This document shows, in pieces, positions 8,715 through 17,038 of a stretch of DNA of 59,083 nucleotides. The translations under genes and the position numbers were made by a program. Position 1 is the first letter of the stretch; each line of letters begins with the position of its first letter. The notes under the pieces were generated by a model that was given only the letters and a program-made list of their open reading frames with translations, made no database searches and was not told where the DNA came from. This DNA comes from GCA-2718595 sp963935005 (GTDB taxonomy: Bacteria; Gemmatimonadota; Gemmatimonadetes; Longimicrobiales; Gaopeijiaceae), in NCBI GenBank assembly GCA_963935005.1, contig CAWWAX010000005.1, positions 1-59,083 on the forward strand, given 5' to 3'.

Positions 8715-8744
8715 ATAATAAGAATACCTAAAGTATTCTGTTAA
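8715..8744 (-). promoter_or_regulatory. Candidate obg promoter with palindrome in its spacer
   Basis: On the minus strand TTAACA (8739-8744, five of six to the -35 consensus) is followed after 18 bases by TATTAT (8715-8720, five of six to -10). The spacer is almost filled by a perfect inverted repeat: AGAATAC (8721-8727), CTAAA, GTATTCT (8733-8739). Transcription would begin about 45 bases before the obg ATG. A palindrome between -35 and -10 is the placement of operators for repressors or MerR-type activators. The hexamers and arms are seen; function is inferred. The remaining bases of 8663-8842 hold nothing else I recognise. Confidence 0.45.
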
Positions 8745-8842
8745 GAAAGGAGACTTTTAGAAATTCGATTCTAGATTGCAGGATGTGTCTGCCACGCATA
8801 CCACAGAGGCAAATCGATTAGGAATCCCTCGCTCGTGAACAA

Positions 8843-9823
8843 TCAAGGAAACACTAGCTTAAAGTCTGGACTAATCGCACCGACAGTTTCACCTAAAGTA
8901 TTCCTGATCACGGGAGAAGAGAACGCACTCAAGCTCTCCTTAGTTCTATTATCCAAAAGGTTTAAGCTTTCTAGAATATGCATGATTACTACTGGAGTAG
9001 CCCTTTTGGTTCCGTCCTCTATTTTGATAGCAATTCCAAATTCCCCCTCTGTAGACCCGACGGCAAAAACCCCCTCTGCACCAGTTTTAGCAAAAATTCG
9101 ATCACCAAGTACTTCCATTAAGACTGTTCCAAACCGGCCTGTTCCCGCTACCATGTCTGGATGATCGACCATAGCTGATACAATTCTTCGGTTAGCATCC
9201 TTGGCCGCTCCAAGCTTACAGAAGGCCTTAGCCAAAGCAGACAGCGGAACACCGAAACAGACTACTCCACATCCATCGACACCCAACTCGATATTCGATT
9301 TTTCCACATCAGTCCATCTCGACATTTCGGAAATCATTCTAATTTGAACTGGATGGTTTTGTTTAATGTAATCAGAAGTTTCCCAGCCCTTCGAGAGAGC
9401 CAGAGCAAGCATTCCTGCATGCTTCCCAGAACAATTATTGTGTACTGCTGAAATATTTTCCCCTGTTGCATATAGCTCTATTGCTGATTTTTCTTCAAAA
9501 GGAGGGTGTGGTCCGCACTCAAGGTCTCTCTCAGAAAGACCAATCTTCGCCAAAATGGACTTCACAACAGTAACATGTTTAGGCTCACCGCTGTGAGAAG
9601 CACACATAACCGCCAACTCTCTAGGATTAATACCGAATTGGTTAACAACATTCTCTTCTATTAAGGGAACCGCCTGGAAAGGTTTCGCTGCCGACCGGCA
9701 GTAAACTACTCGCTGGGGATCGCCAACCCTAGCGATGATTTCACCTTCAGCATTAACTACTGCCACATGCACTCGATGCACAGATTCGACTATTCCACCA
9801 CGACGTACAACTACATCTTTCAT
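8843..9823 (-). CDS. Asparaginase, Rhizobium etli-like (Asparaginase_II family)
   Basis: This 326-residue protein belongs to the family of R. etli inducible L-asparaginase (ReAV), unrelated to the E. coli enzymes, which hydrolyses asparagine to aspartate and ammonia. As I recall the ReAV structure, its catalytic Ser48/Lys51 and metal-site Cys135/Lys138/Cys189 map here with a constant offset of four to S44 and K47 (CRSAAKPFQ), C131 and K134 (NNCSGKHAGML) and C185 (VDGCGVVC). The site therefore looks intact. No signal peptide is seen, so it is probably cytoplasmic. A strong AAGGAG lies three bases before the ATG. It stands alone, with gaps of about 100 and 180 bp. Confidence 0.85.
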   Translation of the reverse strand: MKDVVVRRGGIVESVHRVHVAVVNAEGEIIARVGDPQRVVYCRSAAKPFQAVPLIEENVVNQFGINPRELAVMCASHSGEPKHVTVVKSILAKIGLSERDLECGPHPPFEEKSAIELYATGENISAVHNNCSGKHAGMLALALSKGWETSDYIKQNHPVQIRMISEMSRWTDVEKSNIELGVDGCGVVCFGVPLSALAKAFCKLGAAKDANRRIVSAMVDHPDMVAGTGRFGTVLMEVLGDRIFAKTGAEGVFAVGSTEGEFGIAIKIEDGTKRATPVVIMHILESLNLLDNRTKESLSAFSSPVIRNTLGETVGAISPDFKLVFP

Positions 9824-9922
9824 AAACTCCTTCCCCTCACTAGTGCGATCATGACAGCTTAACTTTCTTTCGATCGTTATGTTTTTGAATACATCTGAGC
9901 TAATTAATAATTGGTCGGTGTG

Positions 9923-11545
9923 TTAGTGGCTAACTGTAGCTTTCACCAGTTGCTCTGGAGATTTTGCTCTTTCTAAAACTTCAAGTGCCCGAAGAATCTG
10001 ACTGTCTGTAGACCAAGTTTGTTCAAAAGCTCCCTCTGGACCCCATGCACGAAGTGCAATCTCACGTTCTAGTTGGTATTTGATAAATCTACGTCCACTC
10101 TCGAGAGTCGACCTCTCTAGTCTCGACTCGCTGTCCTTTAGTAAGTTTTCATAAAAGAGATTCAACTCCGAATCCTTCAATTGCACAACGCCAAGCAGGT
10201 TCGGATTATCCTGAATATATTTGATCGCATAGTTAAAAAGACTGGCCGTAAACGACCCCGTCGATCGGAGGATCCCCTGCACAGCCTCTTCTTCAATTGA
10301 AGAGAGAGTGTCATGTAGCACGGAAATATCAGGAGTAATACCTCCTCCACCATAAAGATTTCGTCCTCCGACAGACTTTACAATAGGTCTCCCATCCAAA
10401 TCATCTAACATCACCATTCGACCATTCAAGGCTAACTTTGATGACTCCGAACTTCTCAGTTCCATTTGTTCTTCAGGATCCATATGTATAGAACGGCCCA
10501 CTGGAGTATACCATCGAGCTGTAGTGAGCTTGAGAACATCACCACCACTCAATGTATAAAGAGTTTGAACAGAACCTTTACCATAAGTGCGGTTCCCAAT
10601 GATGAGAGCTCGATCATGGTCTTGAAGGGCTCCTGCAACAATTTCGGATGAGCTAGCGCTACCCTCATTGACCAGGACCACCAAGGAAAGGTCAGCGTTT
10701 GACTCAACGGTAGCAGATTCAATCCGCTCCTCTTCCCTGGAACTTTGTCCCTTAGTTTCCAAAATGATCAATTGGTCTTTGAGGAAAAGATCCGTCACCG
10801 CTACCCCTTCTATCAAAAGTCCCCCAGGATTATCTCGGAGATCGAGAATCAGTGACTTCATTCCCTGTTCACGCAGAAGCATTAATGCTTCTGCGACTTC
10901 TCGTCCTGAAGTTTCGCTGAAAACTTGCAAGGGAATATAACCAACTGACCCTTTTAATAGTTTCTTAAATGGGACCGAACGTAATTCGATCACTGATCTT
11001 GTAAGTTGGAATGAAATTGGTTTGTCGACACCTGGTCGATTGACTGACAAATTGACGTCTGTCCCTTCTTTTCCCCTTAGAACGTCTGCCACTTGGTCGG
11101 AGTCCCAATCCTTGGCAGAGACTCCCTCTATCGAAAGAATCCTATCCCCTGGTCGAATCCCAGACCGCAGAGCTGGCCCACCAGGGATAGAGGTGATAAC
11201 AGTCACTAGGCTGTCCCGTTTCAGAATTTCCAAACCTACGCCACCGTAATCTGAATCTGCACCTGCCTGAAGACGAAAGCTTTCCCACTCCCGACTGTCT
11301 ATAAATGAAGTATGAGGATCGTCTAATCCATCCACCAAAGCCTCTATCGCCGAATTGACCAGTTCTGACTGATCAACCGAATCCACAAACTGCTCAGTTA
11401 TATGTTCCAGAACTTCTTCGATGACCCCAGTGTCAACAGTTCCTTCCGTGTTCTCTCCCAAGGCCCCCTGAAAGAGCCAGTAGGCGATGACGGAAGAAAC
11501 CACTAAAACTCCAAACCGAGCCAGAAATGAACCCATTATTTTCAT
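9923..11545 (-). CDS. S41 family C-terminal processing protease (CtpA/Prc-like)
   Basis: This periplasmic serine protease trims or degrades envelope proteins. Features in order: an N-terminal membrane anchor (about residues 5-26), a helical region, a PDZ domain (about 95-180, with GGVGLEILKRD and SGIRPGDRILSIEG) and the S41 protease core. The core contains LILDLRDNPGG, the catalytic Ser in VNEGSASSSEIVAGAL and the Lys in YGKGSVQT, giving the Ser-Lys dyad. A long helical tail of about 130 residues follows (roughly 410-540), as in many Gram-negative CtpA proteins. It lies between tmk and the asparaginase gene. Its substrate cannot be predicted. The nearby LptD, BamD and Lpp-type genes make an envelope role likely. 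Confidence 0.9.
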   Translation of the reverse strand: MKIMGSFLARFGVLVVSSVIAYWLFQGALGENTEGTVDTGVIEEVLEHITEQFVDSVDQSELVNSAIEALVDGLDDPHTSFIDSREWESFRLQAGADSDYGGVGLEILKRDSLVTVITSIPGGPALRSGIRPGDRILSIEGVSAKDWDSDQVADVLRGKEGTDVNLSVNRPGVDKPISFQLTRSVIELRSVPFKKLLKGSVGYIPLQVFSETSGREVAEALMLLREQGMKSLILDLRDNPGGLLIEGVAVTDLFLKDQLIILETKGQSSREEERIESATVESNADLSLVVLVNEGSASSSEIVAGALQDHDRALIIGNRTYGKGSVQTLYTLSGGDVLKLTTARWYTPVGRSIHMDPEEQMELRSSESSKLALNGRMVMLDDLDGRPIVKSVGGRNLYGGGGITPDISVLHDTLSSIEEEAVQGILRSTGSFTASLFNYAIKYIQDNPNLLGVVQLKDSELNLFYENLLKDSESRLERSTLESGRRFIKYQLEREIALRAWGPEGAFEQTWSTDSQILRALEVLERAKSPEQLVKATVSH

Positions 11546-11601
11546 GCGGATTATCCCGCCTCCCTTTTATCCGAAGACAAATCCACCACAGACCTGATTT
11601 T

Positions 11602-12264
11602 CTAAACTCCAAACGTAGCTGGCATTTCTCTGGCAAGGACTTCTCTTATCTTCAGATGGATCATTCCTGGAGATTCAGTACCATCTATCACTACTGCATT
11701 TTCCATTTTGCTTGAAACATCCAAGTATCCTGACCGAACTTTCTGCATGAAGTCAGTCCCTGATAGTTCCAGGCGATCTTTCTTCTTATTAGCCGATGCC
11801 AACCTCTCACATGACAATTCCACGGGAATATCAAGAACTACATAGAGATCTGCGTTTAATCCACCCGAGGCGAAATCATTCAACCTATATACGTCTTTTA
11901 TATCTAATCCTCTAGCATAGCTTTGATAGGCTAAAGTAGACATAGAAAAACGATCAGTCAGAAAAATCTCTCCTCTATCAAGAGCTGGGACAACTACCTC
12001 CTTAACGAAAACTGATCTTGCTGCTAGATACAGCAGCAACTCTGTTTCAGCAGGGATATCTAGTTCCAGATTCTCTTGTACTATACCTCGAATGGCCTCC
12101 CCAGTTACAGTGCCACCTGGCTCTCTAGCAACAGTAAACTTAAGATTTCTTGAAATTAACCATTTTGAGAGCAAATCGACCTGTGTAGTTTTACCAGATC
12201 CGTCCATTCCTTCCAGTGCTAGAAAGGGACCTCGATTCTCTCCTAGCTCACTGCTGTCATTCAC
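11602..12264 (-). CDS. tmk: Thymidylate kinase
   Basis: Tmk phosphorylates dTMP to dTDP with ATP. Visible motifs are the P-loop EGMDGSGKTT (near residues 18-27), REPGGT (dTMP-binding DRx/EPGGT segment), DRFSMSTLAYQ and the LID-like region with Ser/Lys-rich ASANKKKDRLE. The length of 220 residues is slightly above the usual 205-215 owing to a short N-terminal extension before FLALEG. The GTG start overlaps the ino1 TGA as GTGA, indicating translational coupling to inositol phosphate synthase, an odd but stable-looking pairing. Confidence 0.93.
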   Translation of the reverse strand: MNDSSELGENRGPFLALEGMDGSGKTTQVDLLSKWLISRNLKFTVAREPGGTVTGEAIRGIVQENLELDIPAETELLLYLAARSVFVKEVVVPALDRGEIFLTDRFSMSTLAYQSYARGLDIKDVYRLNDFASGGLNADLYVVLDIPVELSCERLASANKKKDRLELSGTDFMQKVRSGYLDVSSKMENAVVIDGTESPGMIHLKIREVLAREMPATFGV

Positions 12265-13577
12265 CGTTCGTAATGTTCCCTACCAAGATGAGTTACCTGC
12301 TCCTCGCCTCCGAGCCAACGAAGAGTGTTCTTCAATTTCCAATTTTGAATAAACAGGTCATGCTCAGGGTAAAGACCTGGTGCACACTGTGGGCTCTTAA
12401 AATAGAAAGAAAGCCACTCTTGGATTCCTCCCATTCCAGCTCGCCCAGCCAAATCCATAAAAATAGCTAAGTCCAAAACAATAGGCGCTGCCAAAATTGA
12501 GTCTTTACAGAGAAAATCGACTTTTATTTGCATCGGATAATCGAGCCAACCAAAAATGTCGATGTTATCCCAACCTTCTTTGTCGTCACCTCTAGGAGGA
12601 TAGTAGTTTATTCGTACCTTATGATAGATATCCCCATACAACTCAGGATAAAGATCTGGTTGCAGAATGTGATCGATGACACCCAGCTTAGACTCTTCCT
12701 TTGTCTTAAAGCTCGCGGGATCGTCCAAGACAGCGCCATCACGATTACCTAGGATATTAGTACTGAACCAACCTTTTATCCCAAGCATACGAGCTTTAAA
12801 TCCAGGAGCAAGAATGGTTTTCATTAAAGTCTGGCCAGTCTTGAAATCCTTACCGGCTAGCGGTATACCTTCAAGCCGGGCATAGTCTTCAAAAGCAGCA
12901 AAATCAGCTGACAAATTAGGAGCTCCGTTTGCATAAGGAACTCCTTCTTTTAAGGCAGCATACGCGTAGAGCATGCTGGGAGAAATTGAAGGGTCATTTG
13001 CTTCCATCCCCTTTTCGAAAGACTCCATCGTTTCGTGCACTGACCCAGGACGCAAGAAGATTTCCGTGGAACCACACCAGACCATTACCAAACGGTCACA
13101 CCCATTCTCTTCCTTGAAAGAGCAGATATCCGTCCTGATCTGTTCGGCAATATCTCTCTTGTTAGATCCAGTTTTCTTGTTGGGACCATCTAAGCGAGTA
13201 ACGTATTCTGTATCAAAAGCTGCGGACATAGGCTCAATCTTTATTAGCTCATCCTTGACCAATTCTAAATGTTCATTACTGAGGACACCCGCATTTACTG
13301 CACTTTCGTAGGCGTTGTCTGGAATAGGATCCCACCCACCGAAAACAATTTGATCTAATTCGGCTAAACCAATGAAATCCTTAATAAGAGGCGACCGATT
13401 CTCTGTCCTTTGACCCAACCTAATGGTATTCATTTGTGTCAAGCTGCCCACAGGCTTCGCCAAGCCTTTACGGGCCAACATTACACCCGCTATGGTTGTT
13501 GTAGCCACAGCACCCATCCCAGGAAGTAGAACACCCAAACGACCTTTTGCACTAGAAATCTCTGGCTTTTCTTGCAA
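12261..13577 (-). CDS. ino1: Inositol-3-phosphate synthase (Ino1)
   Basis: Ino1 converts glucose 6-phosphate to 1D-myo-inositol 3-phosphate using NAD+. The 438-residue sequence has the N-terminal Rossmann segment LGVLLPGMGAVATT, FGGWDPIPDNAYESA, then YANGAPNLSADF, the highly conserved GKDFKTGQTLMKT (active-site lysines) and NILGNRDGAVLDDP. The C-terminal half includes QIKVDFLCKDSILAAPIVLDL. The TTG start has AAGGAG eight bases upstream; an ATT codon directly before it is also in frame. It is 35 bp downstream of a CDP-alcohol phosphatidyltransferase, which suggests the product feeds a phosphatidylinositol-type lipid. Compatible-solute synthesis is an alternative use. Confidence 0.93.
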   Translation of the reverse strand: MQEKPEISSAKGRLGVLLPGMGAVATTTIAGVMLARKGLAKPVGSLTQMNTIRLGQRTENRSPLIKDFIGLAELDQIVFGGWDPIPDNAYESAVNAGVLSNEHLELVKDELIKIEPMSAAFDTEYVTRLDGPNKKTGSNKRDIAEQIRTDICSFKEENGCDRLVMVWCGSTEIFLRPGSVHETMESFEKGMEANDPSISPSMLYAYAALKEGVPYANGAPNLSADFAAFEDYARLEGIPLAGKDFKTGQTLMKTILAPGFKARMLGIKGWFSTNILGNRDGAVLDDPASFKTKEESKLGVIDHILQPDLYPELYGDIYHKVRINYYPPRGDDKEGWDNIDIFGWLDYPMQIKVDFLCKDSILAAPIVLDLAIFMDLAGRAGMGGIQEWLSFYFKSPQCAPGLYPEHDLFIQNWKLKNTLRWLGGEEQVTHLGREHYER

Positions 13578-13612
13578 AATAGTATCTCCTTACTTTACTG
13601 AATTATCATCAT

Positions 13613-14242
13613 TTAATTGTCTAATGGAACGCCCGCCGCCGTCTTATAAACCCAAACGATTCTTCGAATTGCTGTCAGGTTAGTCAGTACAGCGAATACT
13701 ACAATAATCGCACTTAATACAACACCATTCCAGGTTAGACCGAACATTAGTGAGCCTAGGCCTAGTAAAACTACCCTCTCAGCTCTCTGCATCAGACCAA
13801 CTGAGCAATCCAACCCCAGGACTTCTGCCTTTGCTCTCGTATAGCTAATCATTAAAGAACCAGCCATTGCTAGAGCTATCATATAAATCATCCCGATATT
13901 CAAAAGCGTCATCTCATACTGGTTATAGAGAGATATCAAGCCTAGGTAAATAACAACTTCACTGATCCTATCGAGGACCGAGTCGTAGAATGCTCCAAAC
14001 TTCGACTGAAGTCCTGACAGCCGAGCCACGCGACCATCGAAAATATCGTGTGCTCCTCCCAAAAGTACTAGTGCGCCTGCAGTCCGGACGTGATCAATGC
14101 CATAAAAATAACCTGCTACGACGGTTACTAAGAAACCACTTGTTGTAATCACATTCGGATGCACCCTCTTGATAACCAACCATTCTGTCAGAGGGTCAAT
14201 TACTGGATAGATCCAACCTCTAAGATCGTCTAAGTTTTTAAT
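13613..14242 (-). CDS. CDP-alcohol phosphatidyltransferase, possibly phosphatidylinositol-phosphate synthase, probable ATT start
   Basis: This integral membrane enzyme joins a CDP-diacylglycerol to an alcohol. The complete family motif D-xx-DG-xx-AR-x8-G-xxx-D-xxx-D is present, from HDIFDGRVAR to GAFYDSVLD, with about five or six hydrophobic spans. A TTG at 14179 would begin at MVIKRVHPN and remove the conserved N-terminal amphipathic helix. The open frame continues upstream as IKNLDDLRGWIYPVID and so on, to an ATT at 14240-14242 preceded at six bases by AAAAAAGG. No ATG, GTG or TTG exists in this extension. With ATT the protein is 209 residues and its first loop aligns in length with mycobacterial PgsA1. 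Adjacency to ino1 favours inositol 1-phosphate as acceptor, by inference. Confidence 0.85.
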   Translation of the reverse strand: MKNLDDLRGWIYPVIDPLTEWLVIKRVHPNVITTSGFLVTVVAGYFYGIDHVRTAGALVLLGGAHDIFDGRVARLSGLQSKFGAFYDSVLDRISEVVIYLGLISLYNQYEMTLLNIGMIYMIALAMAGSLMISYTRAKAEVLGLDCSVGLMQRAERVVLLGLGSLMFGLTWNGVVLSAIIVVFAVLTNLTAIRRIVWVYKTAAGVPLDN

Positions 14243-14256
14243 TTAAAACCTTTTTT

Positions 14257-14613
14257 CTAAGGGAGTATAATTCGACTCTCTGCACCCTCAGCGATCCCTG
14301 CTTGGATCGTCTGATTTACTTTAACCAAAACCTTGTCGAAGTTGGCTTGAGTCGCAACGAGTCTTTGATAACTTGTACTCGTTTGAAGGCGGCTTAAAGA
14401 TTCCTCATAGTTTTTCTTCACCGATTCATCAGGCTCTTCACCACTACTGACTAAATCTTTAACCTGAAGTTCTATCTTCTCCAATTCTGTTCTAACCTCG
14501 GCAACTTCCTTGTCTTCGTCTACAATGGAAATGGCCTGCTTTAAAGCCTTATATTCTCCAGTCTGACCAAGTAATTTTCCCAAATCTTTGGCCATTTCGC
14601 TAATTCTATCCAT
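14257..14613 (-). CDS. YlbF/YmcA family protein
   Basis: This small all-helical protein (118 residues) has the YlbF/YmcA (Com_YlbF) pattern: an N-terminal MAKDLGKLLGQTGEYKAL helix, a middle hinge rich in acidic residues and a C-terminal helix with TQANFDKVLVKVNQTI. In Bacillus, YlbF and YmcA with YaaT form a complex that directs RNase Y processing. Whether this diderm homologue does so is unknown. It stands between prmC and the phosphatidyltransferase, with gaps of 71 and 14 bp. The weak similarity typical of such short helical proteins keeps confidence moderate. Confidence 0.75.
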   Translation of the reverse strand: MDRISEMAKDLGKLLGQTGEYKALKQAISIVDEDKEVAEVRTELEKIELQVKDLVSSGEEPDESVKKNYEESLSRLQTSTSYQRLVATQANFDKVLVKVNQTIQAGIAEGAESRIILP

Positions 14614-14684
14614 TTTCCTTCCTATTAGGTTGGGTTAGCATCTTGCATTATCCATCATAACAATTGCTATCATTTAGAACATTC

Positions 14685-15587
14685 CTAGTTTCGCTCTGCC
14701 GTCACCACTCGCTCACGACCATTCAAATCCCGATGGGTCATCACTTCACTAAACGTCTCGGTCGCTTCTATTTCAGAAACAACTTGCTCAGATTGACCCA
14801 AGCCACACTCTAGCGCTAGAAGACCCTTTGAAGTCAAATTTTTGGGCGCTTCAATAATTATCTCCTTCATTATTTCCATACCTGATTTTCCTCCGAATAG
14901 AGCTTCGGCTGGTTCCCATTCCACTACTTCTGGCTGGAGTAAGCTTACTTCACTATCTGGGATATAGGGAGGGTTAGAGACAATCACCTGAAACTTCTCA
15001 TCTGAATTAATGGAATCGAAAAGTGACCCAGAACGAAATTCCATACGATCTTTAACTCCGTTTCGCTTAGCGTTATTTATCGCCACAGCCAGAGCATCAC
15101 TTTTTACATCAGTTGCCACTACCTGGGAACACTTACCTTCCAAAGCTAGAGAAATCCCAATGGCACCAGAACCCGTTCCCAAATCTAAAACTCTTCCCAA
15201 TCCCCCTTCTTGTTCGAATCCCCAAGCAAGAACGCTTTCTACCAAGACTTCAGTCTCTTGACGTGGAATCAACACACGGATATCCGTCAACAAGTTCAGC
15301 TCTCTGAATGATGTATTTCCTAGTATATATTGTAAAGGCTCCCGTGCGGCTCTACGCAACAACAACGACTTGAAAGCAGATTTTTCAACTAAATTAAGCA
15401 AACGATCATATTGCAGATACAACTGAAGTCGATCCATATCTAAGGCCTCGGCCAACAGCCATTCTGCATCTAATCGAGCATTCTCAACACCTTTACTATC
15501 AAGATACTCAGCACTCCAAAAGATCATCCGCTTTATAGACCAAGATTCTCCGTCACCAGTATCAGGGCTTATATTAGCAACTTCCAC
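14685..15587 (-). CDS. prmC: Release factor glutamine methyltransferase PrmC (HemK)
   Basis: PrmC N5-methylates the Gln of the GGQ motif in RF1 and RF2. The 300-residue sequence has the N-terminal helical release-factor-binding domain (residues 1-85, with ARLDAEWLLAEAL) and the linker YILGNTSFRELNL. The SAM domain contains VLIPRQETEVLVE, LDLGTGSGAIGI and the catalytic IVSNPPYIPDSE (NPPY). It lies nine bases after its substrate gene prfA, the classical prfA-prmC order, so dosage of enzyme and substrate is linked. Confidence 0.96.
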   Translation of the reverse strand: MEVANISPDTGDGESWSIKRMIFWSAEYLDSKGVENARLDAEWLLAEALDMDRLQLYLQYDRLLNLVEKSAFKSLLLRRAAREPLQYILGNTSFRELNLLTDIRVLIPRQETEVLVESVLAWGFEQEGGLGRVLDLGTGSGAIGISLALEGKCSQVVATDVKSDALAVAINNAKRNGVKDRMEFRSGSLFDSINSDEKFQVIVSNPPYIPDSEVSLLQPEVVEWEPAEALFGGKSGMEIMKEIIIEAPKNLTSKGLLALECGLGQSEQVVSEIEATETFSEVMTHRDLNGRERVVTAERN

Positions 15588-15596
15588 AATACCACC

Positions 15597-16700
15597 TCAT
15601 TCGTCCAACTGCTCCTGAAGACGTTCCTCCTGATCTGCTGCTTTCAGAACAGTTATCAATTCTGTGAGGTCACCGTCTAACACTTGATCAAGTGAATATA
15701 TGGTCAACTTTACCCGATGGTCGGTAACCCGATTTTGTGGAAAATTATAGGTTCGGATTTTTGCAGATCTGTCTCCAGTTCCAACTTGTGCTTTGCGTTG
15801 TCTTGACCTTTCAGCTTCTTGTCGAGCTATCGTTTGATCTAAAAGTCTACTCCTTAGAACTTTCAGAGCCTTAGCTTTATTCTTGTGCTGAGATTTTTCG
15901 TCCTGACAAGAAACTACCAACCCTGTGGGCACATGCGTCAAACGTACAGCTGAATCCGTCGTATTCACCGACTGACCTCCAGGTCCAGAAGACCTGAAAA
16001 CATCTATACGCAGATCACTTGGATCAATTTTTACATCTACCTCATCAGCTTCTGGAAGAACTGCCACAGTGGCTGCGGAAGTATGAATCCTACCTTGACT
16101 CTCAGTTTCTGGAACTCGTTGCACTCGGTGCACACCACTTTCAAAACGAAGTTTTCCATAAACTCCTTTCCCGCGCACTGTAAACACCGCTTCCTTGACA
16201 GATCCAGGGATGCCCTCTGAAATACTGAGAAACTCTACAGCCCAACCTTCTCGTTCCGCTACTCTCTGGTACATTCGAACAAGATCCTTGGCAAAAAGCC
16301 CCGCCTCATCCCCACCTGTTCCCGCACGTACTTCTATGACCGATGCTTTACTATCCAACGGATCTTTGGGGACCAGAAGCTTCTGAGCTTCTGAAGCTAG
16401 TCTGGTGATGTGGCTGGTAAGCTCACTTATTTCTTGTAACGCTAGATCACGAAAATCATGGTCTTCCGCATCATCCAATAACAATTGGGCGCCTTCGTAC
16501 TCAGCAATCAGAGTATCGATAAGCTCAGCCAATTTAACCAATGGATCTAATTCGGCACGCTCCTGACCTATCACTCTCAGACGATCTGAATCTGAAAGAA
16601 CGCCCTGACTCGTCAATTCTTCGTTCAGATGAGCCACTCGCTCCTGCACAATTTTCAGTCGGTCGAGAAGTTTCGGGTCGACTAAACCTGGATCATTCAT
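15597..16700 (-). CDS. prfA: Peptide chain release factor 1
   Basis: RF1 recognises UAA and UAG and triggers peptide release. The 367-residue sequence holds the N-terminal helical domain 1, then domain 2 with the codon-reading loop VQRVPETESQGRIHTS. The P-x-T tripeptide here is PET, and its position and context are those of RF1, not RF2 (SPF). Domain 3 carries SSGPGGQSVNTTDSAVR, with the catalytic GGQ that PrmC methylates. The ending DQEERLQEQL is normal. The ATG start is close to that of E. coli RF1. It lies between rpmE and prmC. Confidence 0.97.
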   Translation of the reverse strand: MNDPGLVDPKLLDRLKIVQERVAHLNEELTSQGVLSDSDRLRVIGQERAELDPLVKLAELIDTLIAEYEGAQLLLDDAEDHDFRDLALQEISELTSHITRLASEAQKLLVPKDPLDSKASVIEVRAGTGGDEAGLFAKDLVRMYQRVAEREGWAVEFLSISEGIPGSVKEAVFTVRGKGVYGKLRFESGVHRVQRVPETESQGRIHTSAATVAVLPEADEVDVKIDPSDLRIDVFRSSGPGGQSVNTTDSAVRLTHVPTGLVVSCQDEKSQHKNKAKALKVLRSRLLDQTIARQEAERSRQRKAQVGTGDRSAKIRTYNFPQNRVTDHRVKLTIYSLDQVLDGDLTELITVLKAADQEERLQEQLDE

Positions 16701-16725
16701 TCAAGAATCACCCTATCTACTGGAT

Positions 16726-16932
16726 TCATCCAGTAGTCTGATCGTACTTTCGCCTGAAACGTTCTACCCTACCAGCGGTGTCGACCAAACGCTGCTTGCC
16801 CGTATAGAAAGGATGACACACTGCGCAGATATCAGTATGAACCTCACTTTTAGTCGCCATGGTTTCAAAGGTCTGTCCACATGCGCAAGTGACAACAGCA
16901 TGTACATAATCCGGATGTATATCTTTTTTCAC
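16726..16932 (-). CDS. rpmE: 50S ribosomal protein L31 (zinc-binding form)
   Basis: L31 bridges the 50S and 30S subunits. I place the start at the GTG at 16932, which has GGAG seven bases upstream and gives a 68-residue protein beginning VKKDIHPDY, the normal L31 start. An in-frame ATG at 16998 would add 22 unrelated residues. Four cysteines (CACG at about 16-18 and ICAVCHPFYTG at about 36-39) form the zinc site of the C+ paralogue, so this copy is the zinc-replete form. It precedes prfA by 25 bp. Confidence 0.95.
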   Translation of the reverse strand: MKKDIHPDYVHAVVTCACGQTFETMATKSEVHTDICAVCHPFYTGKQRLVDTAGRVERFRRKYDQTTG

Positions 16933-17038
16933 GATCCCACTCCAATTTAAAACGAACAAGGACGCCCTGTTCGGCTTCATTTGACCGACTTCAGACATCC
17001 TTAGTCACCTAGAATAATAGACTGGGATAGTTATGAGT

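Noticed and set aside
13575..13580. ATT codon directly before the TTG of ino1, a third ATT start
   Set aside because: TTG follows at a normal distance (eight bases) from AAGGAG, so the ATT is not required.
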